Source: Microthyrium microscopicum
Taxonomy: Eukaryota; Ascomycota; Dothideomycetes; Microthyriales; Microthyriaceae
Direction: 5' to 3'
Assembly: GCA_010405405.1 (NCBI GenBank)
Contig: MU004237.1
Span: 813,965-877,964, forward strand
Length of the DNA stretch: 64,000 nt
How positions within the stretch are numbered: the first letter of the stretch is position 1; each line of letters opens with the position of its first letter. The notes below the pieces were generated by a model that made no database searches, had not been told where the DNA came from, and saw only the letters and a program-made list of their open reading frames with translations. Shown one piece after another: positions 1 through 9,841 of this stretch. Made by a program: the position numbers and the translations under genes.

Positions 1-1
1 G

Positions 2-448
2 GTCATAAGGAAGGAGATGAAGGATAATTATGCGTCCAAAAACAGCATTTATGACATCAGTGGAGAGGTTTACTTCAATGTCAGTAGAGAACATGGCGAC
101 ACCCCCAACATCAGCAGTGGAGGGAAATGTGCGACTCCTCTTGGTGCTATAGGCATCCTGAACAGAACAGCCGATGAAGAGGGCTGGGCATGTCCGGATC
201 TGCAAAGTCCACCGCCAAAGCCAGACTCATGTGCCTTCATCGTCAATGACTCTGTGGCGAATGCAGTGGCCACCGCTATGGTCTCAGAGATGGAATGCAT
301 GCAGAAAGAGACCTGGCCAAACTTTACAGGCATTGTAGGCAAGTGCTTTGGCAAAGAGATGGTTGGCGGTGCCAGCATGATTTTGCCGGCAACGATTACA
401 GCACTGATTATACTCTTGGGCCTTGGGATACCACTCGTCATATCTTGA
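2..448 (+). CDS. C-terminal part of a secreted, probably GPI-anchored protein (DUF7136-like)
   Basis: The frame is open to the window edge, so the N-terminus and signal peptide lie outside; the first in-window ATG is at 17. The visible 148 or so residues contain four or more spaced cysteines, a PPPKPDSC segment, several N-glycosylation sequons (NIS, NRT, NFT) and a C-terminal hydrophobic segment (residues ending LGLGIPLVIS), as expected for a GPI-anchor signal. The C...C...PPxPxxC...vanavatam...C layout resembles fungal DUF7136 extracellular proteins, but this is from memory of the family and not an alignment. Function unknown. It converges on the next gene, which is on the other strand. Confidence 0.5.
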   Translation, partial: VIRKEMKDNYASKNSIYDISGEVYFNVSREHGDTPNISSGGKCATPLGAIGILNRTADEEGWACPDLQSPPPKPDSCAFIVNDSVANAVATAMVSEMECMQKETWPNFTGIVGKCFGKEMVGGASMILPATITALIILLGLGIPLVIS

Positions 449-470
449 ACGCTGGCCTGTCATCTAGCGT

Positions 471-558
471 ATCATGTCTCCGTCACAAAACCTCAATTCA
501 GATTGCCGTCAACTATCATGACTCCGTCGCAAAACGTCAATTCAGATTGCCGTCAACA
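471..558. repeat. Two-unit 44-bp tandem duplication in the 3' intergenic region
   Basis: Units 471-514 and 515-558 share the core CTCCGTCxCAAAACxTCAAT followed by TCAGATTGCCGTCAAC and differ at about four positions. The duplication lies just after the stop codon of the first gene. I see no coding role for it. Confidence 0.8.
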
Positions 559-898
559 GCTGGCTCAAGACCCAACACTGCTCAGCGGGCTGCGCTTCAC
601 GTTTTGTTCTAAGCCCTCTTACTTGTGTGATGGGCAAGTTGGCGTAACTTCCGAACCAGCGAAGTCTCTGGTATGGCAAAAACTCTCGTCGAACCCTCCG
701 GAGCTTCAGCCGACCAAATCTTCAAAAGGTCCACTCACTCCGCAGCCAGCACCACTTAAGAGAATATCAGTCTACGCTGATATTCCTCGATGTCCGATAA
801 CAGGTCATTATCACTTAGATACCCAAGCATTTACTCAATACCTTTCATTGCAAGTATCTTCATATCTCGAAGCAGAAACTTATCTTCCAATCTCCCCA

Positions 899-1886
899 TC
901 AATGATGTGCCTCGCCCTGCTGCGCAGCAATCTTATAATCACTCGTCCCCCCCTTCGGATCGCGATCCACAGGCTTACAATTCGGCCTCGCGCCCTGCTT
1001 CCCGCGACTCCCATCGACCGGCACAAGCGAATGCTGACCCCGACTCTTCAACATATTCCTCGCCGCATCCTCCACCCATCCATTAATAAAGTCCCCATGT
1101 GCACAATAACTGCTTCCACAAGCCAACTTCAACGGCGGCGCACCACTCCATCCATTCGGCATGATGCGCTTCAAATTGTATCGCACACTGTACCGTAATC
1201 TTGGCATACGCTTCATGTTGCCAGCGCAACGGCCTCCCTTACTGTATGCGGATTTTAAGCTCACGGTGTCGACGCAGTCGTGGAAATAGAGGAGGAATTG
1301 TAGATTGCTGGAACAGGTATGTGTGGGAAAGCCGGTGGATTGTTGGTATTCGTTTGCTTTGTCGCCTTCGCAGAACCATTTGGCGCCTGAGCCAGCGGGT
1401 ACGTCGAACTGGGATTTGCCAGAGGGATTGCCGATGACTGCATGGTAGTTTTGGGGGATGGGAATTTCAGCGGCTTCAATGTTTTCGTAGTAGACGCTGA
1501 AGAGGGCGGGGGTGATGGGGTGCATTTCTGTGCCGGCTACGTGGTAGAGGGTTGGTATCCCTAGAGAATTTTGTTAGACCTGATAGGATGGGTTTGGATG
1601 GTGGTGTAGTTGTTGATGGTGGTGGGACGGACTTACAGTAGGCGGATAGATCGTTGGGGTTCTTGACGGTTGTGCATCCTGCTTGGAGTTCTTTTGATGT
1701 TGTTACGTTTTTGGTTATGGCGTCGGATCCGAAGAAAGTGTGCATGTGTGATTCGTATTTTCCTGGTGATACGATGGGATCGATGTTCTTCAACATCAAT
1801 TGTGATACTTGAACATTAGCGTAGCCATGGACGACTCCAATGGCAGCAGAGACTGTAAACAAACTTGATAAATGCATCTTCAACAC
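899..1886 (-). CDS. Secreted DUF1996-domain protein
   Basis: Two exons, 1886-1637 and 1560-899, joined across a 76-bp GT-AG intron with a CTAAC branch point, give 303 residues. A signal peptide (MLKMHLSSLFTVSAAIGVVHG) precedes the DUF1996 domain. Diagnostic pieces are NIDPIVSPGKYESHMHTFFG near residue 35, the WIPTLYH segment rebuilt exactly across the splice, FPTHTCSSNLQFLLYFHDCV, MKRMPRLRYSVRYN and CSSYCAHGDFINGW-like CGSSYCAHGDFINGW near the C-terminus. These match the conserved order of the fungal DUF1996 family, which is mostly extracellular and of unknown activity. The C-terminal tail after FINGW is basic and longer than I remember for most relatives. Confidence 0.92.
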
Positions 1887-2603
1887 TACAACTAGGAATT
1901 CGCTACGACTGATCTAAGGAGTGTAGTTAGAATAGGATATGGATCTAGTTATCACTGGCTAGACACAGAATCCCCACAACGGTGCAACCATTATTTGTTA
2001 TTTTATTGTATCTTGATTAGATTGAAAGCTTGGCCTGGTGAAAGGTTGTTATAGAAGCCGCTTGTTGTTATTCGTGGATGGAATCGTTGACCGGGTATTT
2101 CTTACAGATGGACTGGCCTACCTTCTGTTTCCGCATAGCTTGTCCTTGCTGTGTGGAGAGTGAATCCACGTATAGAAATCAGTTTCAAGGATTCATAATT
2201 GAAGTAAGACTCCTGCGTGGAGATACTGGGCTTCTATCCGAAACTGATACTCGGAAATTGGGTGGGATCTGATTAGAGTTAGTATGCTATATTAACAAGG
2301 GCCCAGAATACATCAAAATAGCAACTGACTTGCTTTGGATCTGATTTTGGAGGTCGGGGTCAATATAAATACCTTAGGGTACACTCATTTCGCTTGCTGC
2401 CGGACCTTGTTCTGCAAGCTTCTCCACTGCTTAAACAACACCCACCAGTTATGTGAGGAGAATAGGCATGACCATTCGATTGATCACCTTAGGCCCGAAA
2501 ATTTTTCAGTAGGTTCTCGCAGCGGAGCAGAAGCTGGAGTGCTGTCATCCAATTGGCAGTGACCGGAGTTTTAGCCAACAAGGCATGTCCCAAAAAAGCG
2601 GCT
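1887..2603. other. Intergenic, no gene seen
   Basis: This 717-bp stretch is the upstream region of the DUF1996 gene and the downstream region of the histidine phosphatase gene. Only short frames without family signal occur. I see no RNA gene or repeat. Confidence 0.6.
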
Positions 2604-3460
2604 TCATATTATGGAGAAGGAGAGTTTGTACATAAAATGTGCGACAACGATGGTCATCAACGCCATTGGCAAAGACTTTGACTGTCTCGCTGAGTTTTCC
2701 GGTGGTATTGGAGAGTTCCCATCGTCCAGATCCGGAACTTTCTGACTCTCCACTGTCGCGATCTGTGTATAAGGAGTTGGTACAACCCAAATGAGATCGA
2801 ATCGTCCATGCGGATATTCAATCGGCCCTGTCCAGCCACTTTGGTCCGAGTATCTTGTGATTCCCAGTGCTGCTGCAATATCTCTCATCTGACTATGTTC
2901 CCAACAAACAAGAATATTGCCTTTGTTCTTGGCTACATAGTTCTTGATAGTAGCTGCTGCGCCAGCAGCATCATCACGGTCGATTTTAGAATGTATCTTC
3001 ACACCTAGGGAGGTGGCGAGTGGTTCGACTGTTTGATATGGTCGACTTCTGTGTCCATCTTATCGATTGTATCAGCAGAGTCGCTGATATACTTGGACAC
3101 GTAGAGAATGCTTGTTGTTGAAAAATATGTTGGATATGAGGCGTACCTTTCTTGGGATGTTGCACCATTATGTAACTGATATTGTACTTGCTCGTCTTGC
3201 TAAACGTCTGAACTAGGTGCTCAGCCCTGCTGGTGCCTTCCGCCGATAGACCAGGGCGGTCTTGTCCATCTGCTGTTTTGGGGGGCTTTTCGGCATGACG
3301 AATCATGTAAACTATCGGAGCATCCTTTTGCCTCGTCAATAACTGAACTTGTTTGGTGGGTTTGCTATCAATATACCTTATCTCCCACGATCGGTACTTG
3401 ACCTGCCCAAAGCGGCTCTATAAGAATGAAAGCAAACAGAAGAGAATGGAGACTTCTCAT
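2604..3460 (-). CDS. Secreted histidine phosphatase (phosphoglycerate-mutase-like)
   Basis: Three exons, 3460-3398, 3342-3147 and 3058-2604, give 237 residues. The first intron (55 bp, GTACCG donor, TTCAG acceptor) joins a signal peptide (MRSLHSLLFAFILIEPLWAG) to the catalytic start. The second (88 bp, CTGATAC branch point) rebuilds the PKKDGHRSRPYQTVEPLA segment typical of this family. The phosphohistidine motif is VYMIRHAEKP; a second catalytic His is in NILVCWEHSQM. Histidine phosphatases of this fungal type are broad phosphomonoesterases; the substrate cannot be read from sequence. The first intron is the least certain part of the model; translation could instead start inside the second exon without a signal peptide. 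Confidence 0.82.
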
Positions 3461-4597
3461 AGTGCCAACTGCTAAGCAATGCTGCGCATGAGGTCAGCAC
3501 AGAAAAACACCTTGTGATCTTTGAGTGCGAACAGCCTGCGACATTGGTTATCAAGGCGACATTTTGCGCAACCTTCGCACTGTTTGTGAATGGTCACTTT
3601 GTCTGCCAGTTGAGATAGAAAAAGGAATGCCCAGTCATACTATGCAATAAACAACGTGTAAAAGCTCTTCATTTCGATAGGCCCAACAAACCCTACGCTT
3701 ATCTAGCATTGTGGCTAACAGCTATAGTTGCTGTGGCTAAAATGATAACCGACAGCAAAAGTTCTGAGCCTCTACTTTAATCTAGAGTATGATTAGTGTA
3801 AAGCTTGAACTGCATCGCGTTAATCGTTGGATGTGCCAGTTGACAATCGGGCATTGTCATCTCGCAGCCAAACACGCGTATTGCCATGGATGATTGCTGA
3901 CATGATGCTATGACGGCTCATAACGGCCTCCCTGGTCGCGACGCAAGCTACCAACACAGTCTCTCCTCGTCCTCTTTACGAGAAAAGCATAATTTCTATT
4001 GAGAGAAAGCTAGATCTCGGACCAGCGAGCCAGTATATAATTCCACATCGTGATTGAGCTTTCTGCGGCCAGCTATGTGCTCCAAAGATCTCGGCGCTTG
4101 GTAGTTTTCTGAGCTTACGACCATTCCGAGGTCTGCCATCCAGTGAACTCGCATCGTGATTGATTCGAATGGAGCAATACGAGAACTTGGAACAAAGAAG
4201 ATAAAAGGCGGGTGCCGTCGGTAGTTTGGAGGGCGAAGAGGGAAAGAAAGATCAATGGTTGTGCAAGGAACAGCGCCAAGAGGTTGCATCATAGGGTCCT
4301 GTTTGGGCGACCTTGATCTGTGGATCCAACTTCGTCTCATCCCACAACAACATCAGGAGAGCTTAAGCCATACTCATTGTGACTTATTACAGTCCTGTAA
4401 GCATCTGCATACTACAATTGCAACGGCAACTCTTTTGAGAATCCCTCCATCGCCCTATCCGTAGTCGTCCGACCATCCTAGCGTCCCACGAACCAAGATA
4501 ACCCTCATGTGTTGAGATCGTTAAATAGCCACGAGCGCCCTTACAAGCACTTGAAGAAGAGCATGCCCACCATTGGGTGAGGCAATCTGCCTTCGTG
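3461..4597. other. Divergent intergenic region, no gene seen
   Basis: The 1.1-kb gap between two divergently transcribed genes should hold both promoters. A 114-codon frame on the minus strand at 3996-4340 has low-complexity composition, no family signal and a competing frame on the other strand, so I do not call it a gene. Confidence 0.55.
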
Positions 4598-7035
4598 ATG
4601 AGCAGCTTGCCTCTTCCTATAACCGAGATGGAGCTCGAGTCGACCAACTCTCAAGATGCGCGTATCGAGGAGCTCTTTCGTGAGCTGGACGTGGATAAGA
4701 AAGGCCATATCGACCTAGAGGACCTACACAAGGGGTTGAAAAAGATAGATCATCGTATGTCGCGTTTGCTTGCGATTTATATCTAGCTCATTGGGTTCTA
4801 GCGATGAAAAATGCCGAGCCGATGATAGAGCAGATTCTCAAAAACATCGATGCCAATCACGATGGACGAATATCATTCGAAGGTGATATCTCTCACCTCT
4901 AAGCTAGCTGTAGCTAATATCTCGAAGAGTTCTGCACTTTTGTCAAACATACGGAGACGGAGTTACGCGACCTGTTTCAGACCATCGATCGGAATCGCGA
5001 CGGCAGATTAGAGAAGGTGGAGCTACAAGCAGCTTTTCGTCGAGCGGGACTTACGGTTTCGAATCGCAAATTAGAGGACTTCTTTTCGCGAGTTGATAAA
5101 GATCACGATGGATCGGTCTCATTTGAGGAATGGAGGTGAGTTGCTTTCATTTACTTTGAGACAAATTCAACACCTGCCACTCTGCAAAGTGACAGAGCAA
5201 CGCCGCTTCCCAGCGTGATAATGCGGCCAAACATCACAGGAGGTGAAAATAGTGAAGAAGAAACATGTTGTAATGCAATATGCAATTCTTTGATAGCGGG
5301 GACTTGGTGTAGGTGCCAGACGAAAAATTTGGTACTATTTGGCCAAAAGGGTAGTCGCGACCCAGCCGTACCTTCCACAAAAGGCAGCCTTGAGTCACTG
5401 CTACCCTCTTCTAGTACGGATCTCAGTGAATTTTGGCGCAGACCCAGATCCGGCCTCTTGACCAACTTGGCAGTGAAAAAATCAACCTCTGTCAATTTAT
5501 TTCATCAGAGTCCTGATCATCTTCTACATTTTTAGGGACTTCCTCCTCTTCCTCCCATCCGCACCAAACCTTGAGAACGTCCTCTCTTACTACACAACAA
5601 CCGTACGAGTCTCATCAGAAGGCGACGTTTTTATCAGCGACGACGCTATAGAAGGCCTAGGTACTTTCAAGCGTTTTCTTAAATTTTTCTTCGCCTCCCT
5701 CCTACTTGTCAACTACACTCCTGCTCAAAAGATGCCCAACATCATGTTTCGCCATCCTGTTTATCAATACGGCATGGACGCGATGCGCGCCAGCTCGCCT
5801 AGCATCACAGCCGCTGAACCCGTCCAATTGCCGCCCATCGACTGGACCTCAATGTCAAGTTTAAAGGCTGAGCTGATGCTGTGTGTTCCTTCAACAGGAT
5901 ACTTTGCGGCTGGCGGACTCGCTGGTGTTATTTCGCGCTCTGCAACTGCGCCTCTCGATCGCCTGAAAGTATATCTCATCGCACAAATCAGCAATCCTGT
6001 CAACGGAATACAGGCAACAAAACACTTTTCGCCCGCTGGAGCGCTCGCTCATTCAGGTCGGGTATTTTCACATGCCATCAAAGATCTATGGGCGGCCGGT
6101 GGCGTTCGAAGTCTATACGCTGGTAAGTTTAATTTCATGAGTATTGCCGAATTATACTGACATTTTTTAGGAAATGGAATAAATATTGTTAAGGTCATGC
6201 CCGAGACATCCATCAAGTTTGGTTTCTTCGAGGGCACCAAACGCATCTGTGCGAGACTGGAAGGCCACAACAATGAAAAGAAAATCTCTCTCGTGTCGAA
6301 ACTCATGGCAGGCGGTATTGGCGGCATGGCCTCACAGTAAGTGTTGTTTCTGTTATGTTTGACTGGATCTAATTCGCGCAGGTTCTCCGTGTACCCTCTC
6401 GATACCTTAAAATTGTAAGTTTTTATGATCATAACATAAACCTCTTTGTTCTAACAATATTTAGCCGAATGCAATGCGAGACGGTTTCCGGCGGCCTTCA
6501 CGGCAACCAGCTCATCTGGGCCACTGCCAAAAAGATGTGGCTTGCCGGAGGAATTAAACCATTCTACAAAGGCGCCACTGCTGGTCTCGTTGGTGTCTTC
6601 CCGTACGCCGCCATCGATCTTGGTACCTTCGAATACCTTAAAACGTATCTCACCGAAAAGAAGGCACGCGAATTGGGCATCCATGAAGAAGATGCCGCAC
6701 CCAAAAATGGCGTAACCGCTGCCATTGGAGGCTTCGCTGGTGCTCTGGGCGCCAGTCTCGTCTATCCTATCAACCTCATTCGCACCCGTTTACAAACCCA
6801 AGGAACTGTCCTGCACCCACGCACCTATAACGGCTTCTGGGATGCAGCCTCTGTTACCGTTAAAGGAGAAGGCGCAAAGGGACTCTTCAAGGGACTGACG
6901 CCAAACCTAATCAAGGTTGTCCCGGCCGTATCGATCGTAAGTATTCCATCTTCTACGTACGCGCACCACTGACTTACATTCAAATAGACCTACGTCGTAT
7001 ACGAAAACGCCAAGAAGAACTGGGGCCTAAAATGA
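4598..7035 (+). CDS. SAL1: EF-hand calcium-dependent mitochondrial carrier (SAL1 / SCaMC type)
   Basis: Eight exons (4598-4754, 4802-4882, 4928-5135, 5536-6122, 6171-6336, 6382-6414, 6465-6936, 6988-7035) are phase-consistent and give 583 residues. The N-terminal half has four EF-hands: DVDKKGHIDLED (31-42), DANHDGRISFEE (69-80), DRNRDGRLEKVE (100-111) and DKDHDGSVSFEE (136-147). From about residue 270 come three mitochondrial-carrier repeats with signature motifs PLDRLK, PLDTLK and PINLIR. The family exchanges ATP-Mg for phosphate across the inner mitochondrial membrane, with Ca2+ sensed on the intermembrane side. The third intron is 400 bp, far longer than the others (44-50 bp). The start is the first ATG in frame with the first EF-hand. 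Confidence 0.93.
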
Positions 7036-7505
7036 TCGGTCTCTCATATCTTGGTCTCCTATGTTCTTCTCATGACTCACATTTTTGCATTGCCATGGCG
7101 CCCACGAGATACCCCTTCGGCTTTCATGGAATTTTGGAACTTTGCTCATTCACACTGGAATCGTTATTGTTGTTTGTCTCTTTTGTCCCGACTTTTGCAT
7201 TTGAGTTGCCAGGCTATCACTTCATGACGAATAGCACCGGATTTGTGGGCTGTTCAGATAGAAACTTATGATTTGTTCATGCTTCGTCTCCTCATATGTG
7301 ACATGCATGTCCTACCGTGTGCTTCCCAAGTACCGTAATCCCCATTTTATACGATTTATGACCAACATCTTAGCCATCCTCCGATATTGCAAGCATATAT
7401 CAAAATACCAACTCTCATGCCTTCGCTCATCGCCATCCATATCATCACGGCTTGACCCAGCCCTTCACCAACGCCTATCCAAACAACACCCACCAAGTTC
7501 TCCTA
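7036..7505. other. Convergent 3' intergenic region
   Basis: 470 bp between two convergent stop codons. Only short pyrimidine- and AT-rich frames occur; no gene, RNA or repeat is apparent. Confidence 0.6.
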
Positions 7506-9278
7506 TCAACCACCACTCTGCCTAATCTTCCAAAGCAACTTCTCATTCATCCCCACAATCACCTTAACCAAATCCCAATCCCCATCCGCACCCACCCAAT
7601 CACAAACAACAACCCCCGTACTCCAATCCCCCTCCTTCTCCCCAACAACATGCTCCACACACAAAAATCGCACCACCGCCGGATTCACCCGCGCTGCAAT
7701 CTTTTCTGGCCAACAACCTACACGCCAGAAATTCGATGCGCTGAGGAAGTTTAGATGTAATTTGGTAGCCTCTGTGGCTTGTCTTTCTTGGACTTCAAGA
7801 TTTTCCTCACTTCTCTCGATTCCCTCACTTCTCTCGATTCCCTCACTTCTCTCGATTCCCTCACTTCTCTCGGTGCCCTCGCTTCGCTCGGAGTGGTTGT
7901 GTACTAAAGCACCCGATCGTCCCAAATGCTCACAACAAGCACCAATCTTCTCATCAATGTTCACAGCTTCAAGGACTTCGCAGAAATCTTGTACGCACAC
8001 GTCATTCGCGATACAGTTCTTTGTGTTATATTGCCAGCCCTCTGCGTCGATGCCGATGTTTTCACTGTCTTCTTCTAGACTGAAGCGGCGCATAAGTACC
8101 ATTTTGCCGCGGGCTGTGCCGAGAGTCGGTATACCTGGTTTTGTGTACCACTTCTCTTTATCGTGCAGATAGTGTTTGCGGAGGATACTGGACAATTGGG
8201 CATCGGTATGTTCGCCTGGACCCTCGCGTTTTAAGCAGACGATGACGGTTTCGGAGGGATGGGTGGCTAGGAAGGCTGTTATGGTGTTTAGGAGGGATGT
8301 GAGTGGTTTGGCGCCGGTTAGTGAGATGGGGAAGACGCCGTGGACTAGATTTAGCACTGGGGAACCGGGACTGGTGGGTTGGACGCGCACGTCGAAGAAG
8401 CGGATGCCGTGGAGGAGTTGGTCGGCTGGATTGACTGCTTGGCAGCGTACGGAGGGGAGTGCGGTGTAGCATGTTGGTGTGTTGTGTGTGCCGGGTAGAC
8501 TTAGTGCGCTTAGGGGCAGGTGGGAGGGGACAGCGGATTGCCAGTTTGATAGATCGAGGGGTGGTAGAATTGTCAAGTGGTCTGGAGTATAGATTGTGCT
8601 GTATTGGGTGGGGGAGTCGGTGAGAGGGTGGAGATGTTGGCTGTGGGAATTGCTGGGCGGGAGGTCGCATGTGTAGCGGATGGGGAGACCAGCTTGGCTT
8701 TCGAGGGTCAGACGGATGATGGATTCGATGGCTGTGTCGGTAGTGATGGTTGTGAATGGTGGGATGGCAACGGTAACATCTGAACTGCTGGCACTTTGCA
8801 TGCCGGATGGCGGTTCGGTTGCTATAAGTGCTGGCCGCTTTGCGAAGAACACAGTGGTCGTGACATTGCTGGCGAAACGGCTCATAGTTGAAATAGGCTT
8901 GGGCTCGAAGTGCTCAACGCCTACAAGCGTGAACGCTTCCGAAGTGAGGTTCCGGATACATAGTGGCATGTTTGAAGGTATCGGCTTCCTACGTCCAAAT
9001 AGAGATCTTCCAGAGGTTGTAGACTTGGACGAGCGGCGAGATTTTGCGACCTGAATTCCTTGCTCTTTAATAACTACTTTGCGTGTGGGCTTCGACCTGC
9101 TATCCGGCTTAAGATGGCCGGTGATGTTCTTTAGACGATTACAAACGCTTTGAGGGCGAACGGGCGTATTTACTGCCTGTTTCGTGTTGTACTGAGAGTT
9201 GCCTGCATCTGGAAGAGACGGTTGTGGTTGTGAAGGCGACTGTGATTGGTTAGTGTCAAGCTCTGCCGTGGTTAACAT
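7506..9278 (-). CDS. PI-PLC X-domain (PLC-like phosphodiesterase) protein
   Basis: A single uninterrupted frame of 590 residues from the ATG at 9278 (the frame is open further upstream but without an ATG). The first 240 residues are Ser/Pro/Lys-rich and probably disordered. The catalytic X domain starts at LDLSNWQSAVP; the two expected catalytic histidines lie in SLPGTHNT (about residue 265) and NLVHGVFPI, with GIRFFDVRV between them carrying the substrate-binding Arg. The fungal family resembles bacterial single-domain PI-specific phospholipase C and cleaves phosphatidylinositol or GPI lipids; no Y or C2 domain is seen. There is no signal peptide, suggesting an intracellular location. Near residues 460-490 a run of ERSEGI hexapeptides interrupts the C-terminal half (see repeat). 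Confidence 0.85.
   Translation of the reverse strand: MLTTAELDTNQSQSPSQPQPSLPDAGNSQYNTKQAVNTPVRPQSVCNRLKNITGHLKPDSRSKPTRKVVIKEQGIQVAKSRRSSKSTTSGRSLFGRRKPIPSNMPLCIRNLTSEAFTLVGVEHFEPKPISTMSRFASNVTTTVFFAKRPALIATEPPSGMQSASSSDVTVAIPPFTTITTDTAIESIIRLTLESQAGLPIRYTCDLPPSNSHSQHLHPLTDSPTQYSTIYTPDHLTILPPLDLSNWQSAVPSHLPLSALSLPGTHNTPTCYTALPSVRCQAVNPADQLLHGIRFFDVRVQPTSPGSPVLNLVHGVFPISLTGAKPLTSLLNTITAFLATHPSETVIVCLKREGPGEHTDAQLSSILRKHYLHDKEKWYTKPGIPTLGTARGKMVLMRRFSLEEDSENIGIDAEGWQYNTKNCIANDVCVQDFCEVLEAVNIDEKIGACCEHLGRSGALVHNHSERSEGTERSEGIERSEGIERSEGIERSEENLEVQERQATEATKLHLNFLSASNFWRVGCWPEKIAARVNPAVVRFLCVEHVVGEKEGDWSTGVVVCDWVGADGDWDLVKVIVGMNEKLLWKIRQSGG
7803..7892 (-). repeat. In-frame 18-bp minisatellite inside the PLC-like gene
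   Basis: Five head-to-tail units of 18 bp: three near-identical (plus-strand core CCTCACTTCTCTCGATTC), one with a GG change and one more diverged. Because 18 is a multiple of three, each unit adds one (E-R-S-E-G-I/T) hexapeptide without breaking the frame. Copy number could vary between strains. Confidence 0.93.
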
Positions 9279-9841
9279 TTTGATCGCGCGAATGATTGCA
9301 AGTCCTGATCTAGCATCATAAGACAAGTATTCTAGAGTATATCAAGCCGCTCTTGAATTTATCAGAAAGACATTGTAGATCACGGAGAATTAATTACGAG
9401 GATGCGATCATATAGCAGGGATTCAATGGTTCGGTGTATATAGAGTCTATATTGGATTCAGATCACACAGATCACTTCACGTTCGGTGTCAAGAAACAAC
9501 AGACAATGGTGTACAATTAAAGCCCGTATCAGGGCTGATGACTGCAAGACTAAAAGATGTAGGAGGAAATATAGCTAGAGCACCACACTGGGCTCTAAGC
9601 TTTTCCCGTCCCTGAACGCCATGACTGCTCGTTGGAGAAACGTGTAGTCGAAGAAAACCCCACTAATGCTATGATCCGTTCCGCCTTTGAACTTATGTGT
9701 TGCACCCGGGTATCAATGATAAGTAATAAAAGCCTAATCCCAGTGACGCGTGCCTGGCTGAAGATAATTGCTAGAGATGCATATTGTAACAGGTTATGGT
9801 TAGGCGATATCAATTGACAAAGCTGACGAGTTGAGCTTCGG
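9279..9841. other. Intergenic, no gene seen
   Basis: 563 bp between two minus-strand genes: 3' flank of the sirtuin gene and 5' flank of the PLC-like gene. Short frames only; no RNA gene or repeat recognised. Confidence 0.55.

Noticed and set aside
3996-4340. 114-codon minus-strand frame in the intergenic region
   Set aside because: No domain, no introns, competing frame on the other strand, and codon content like non-coding DNA.
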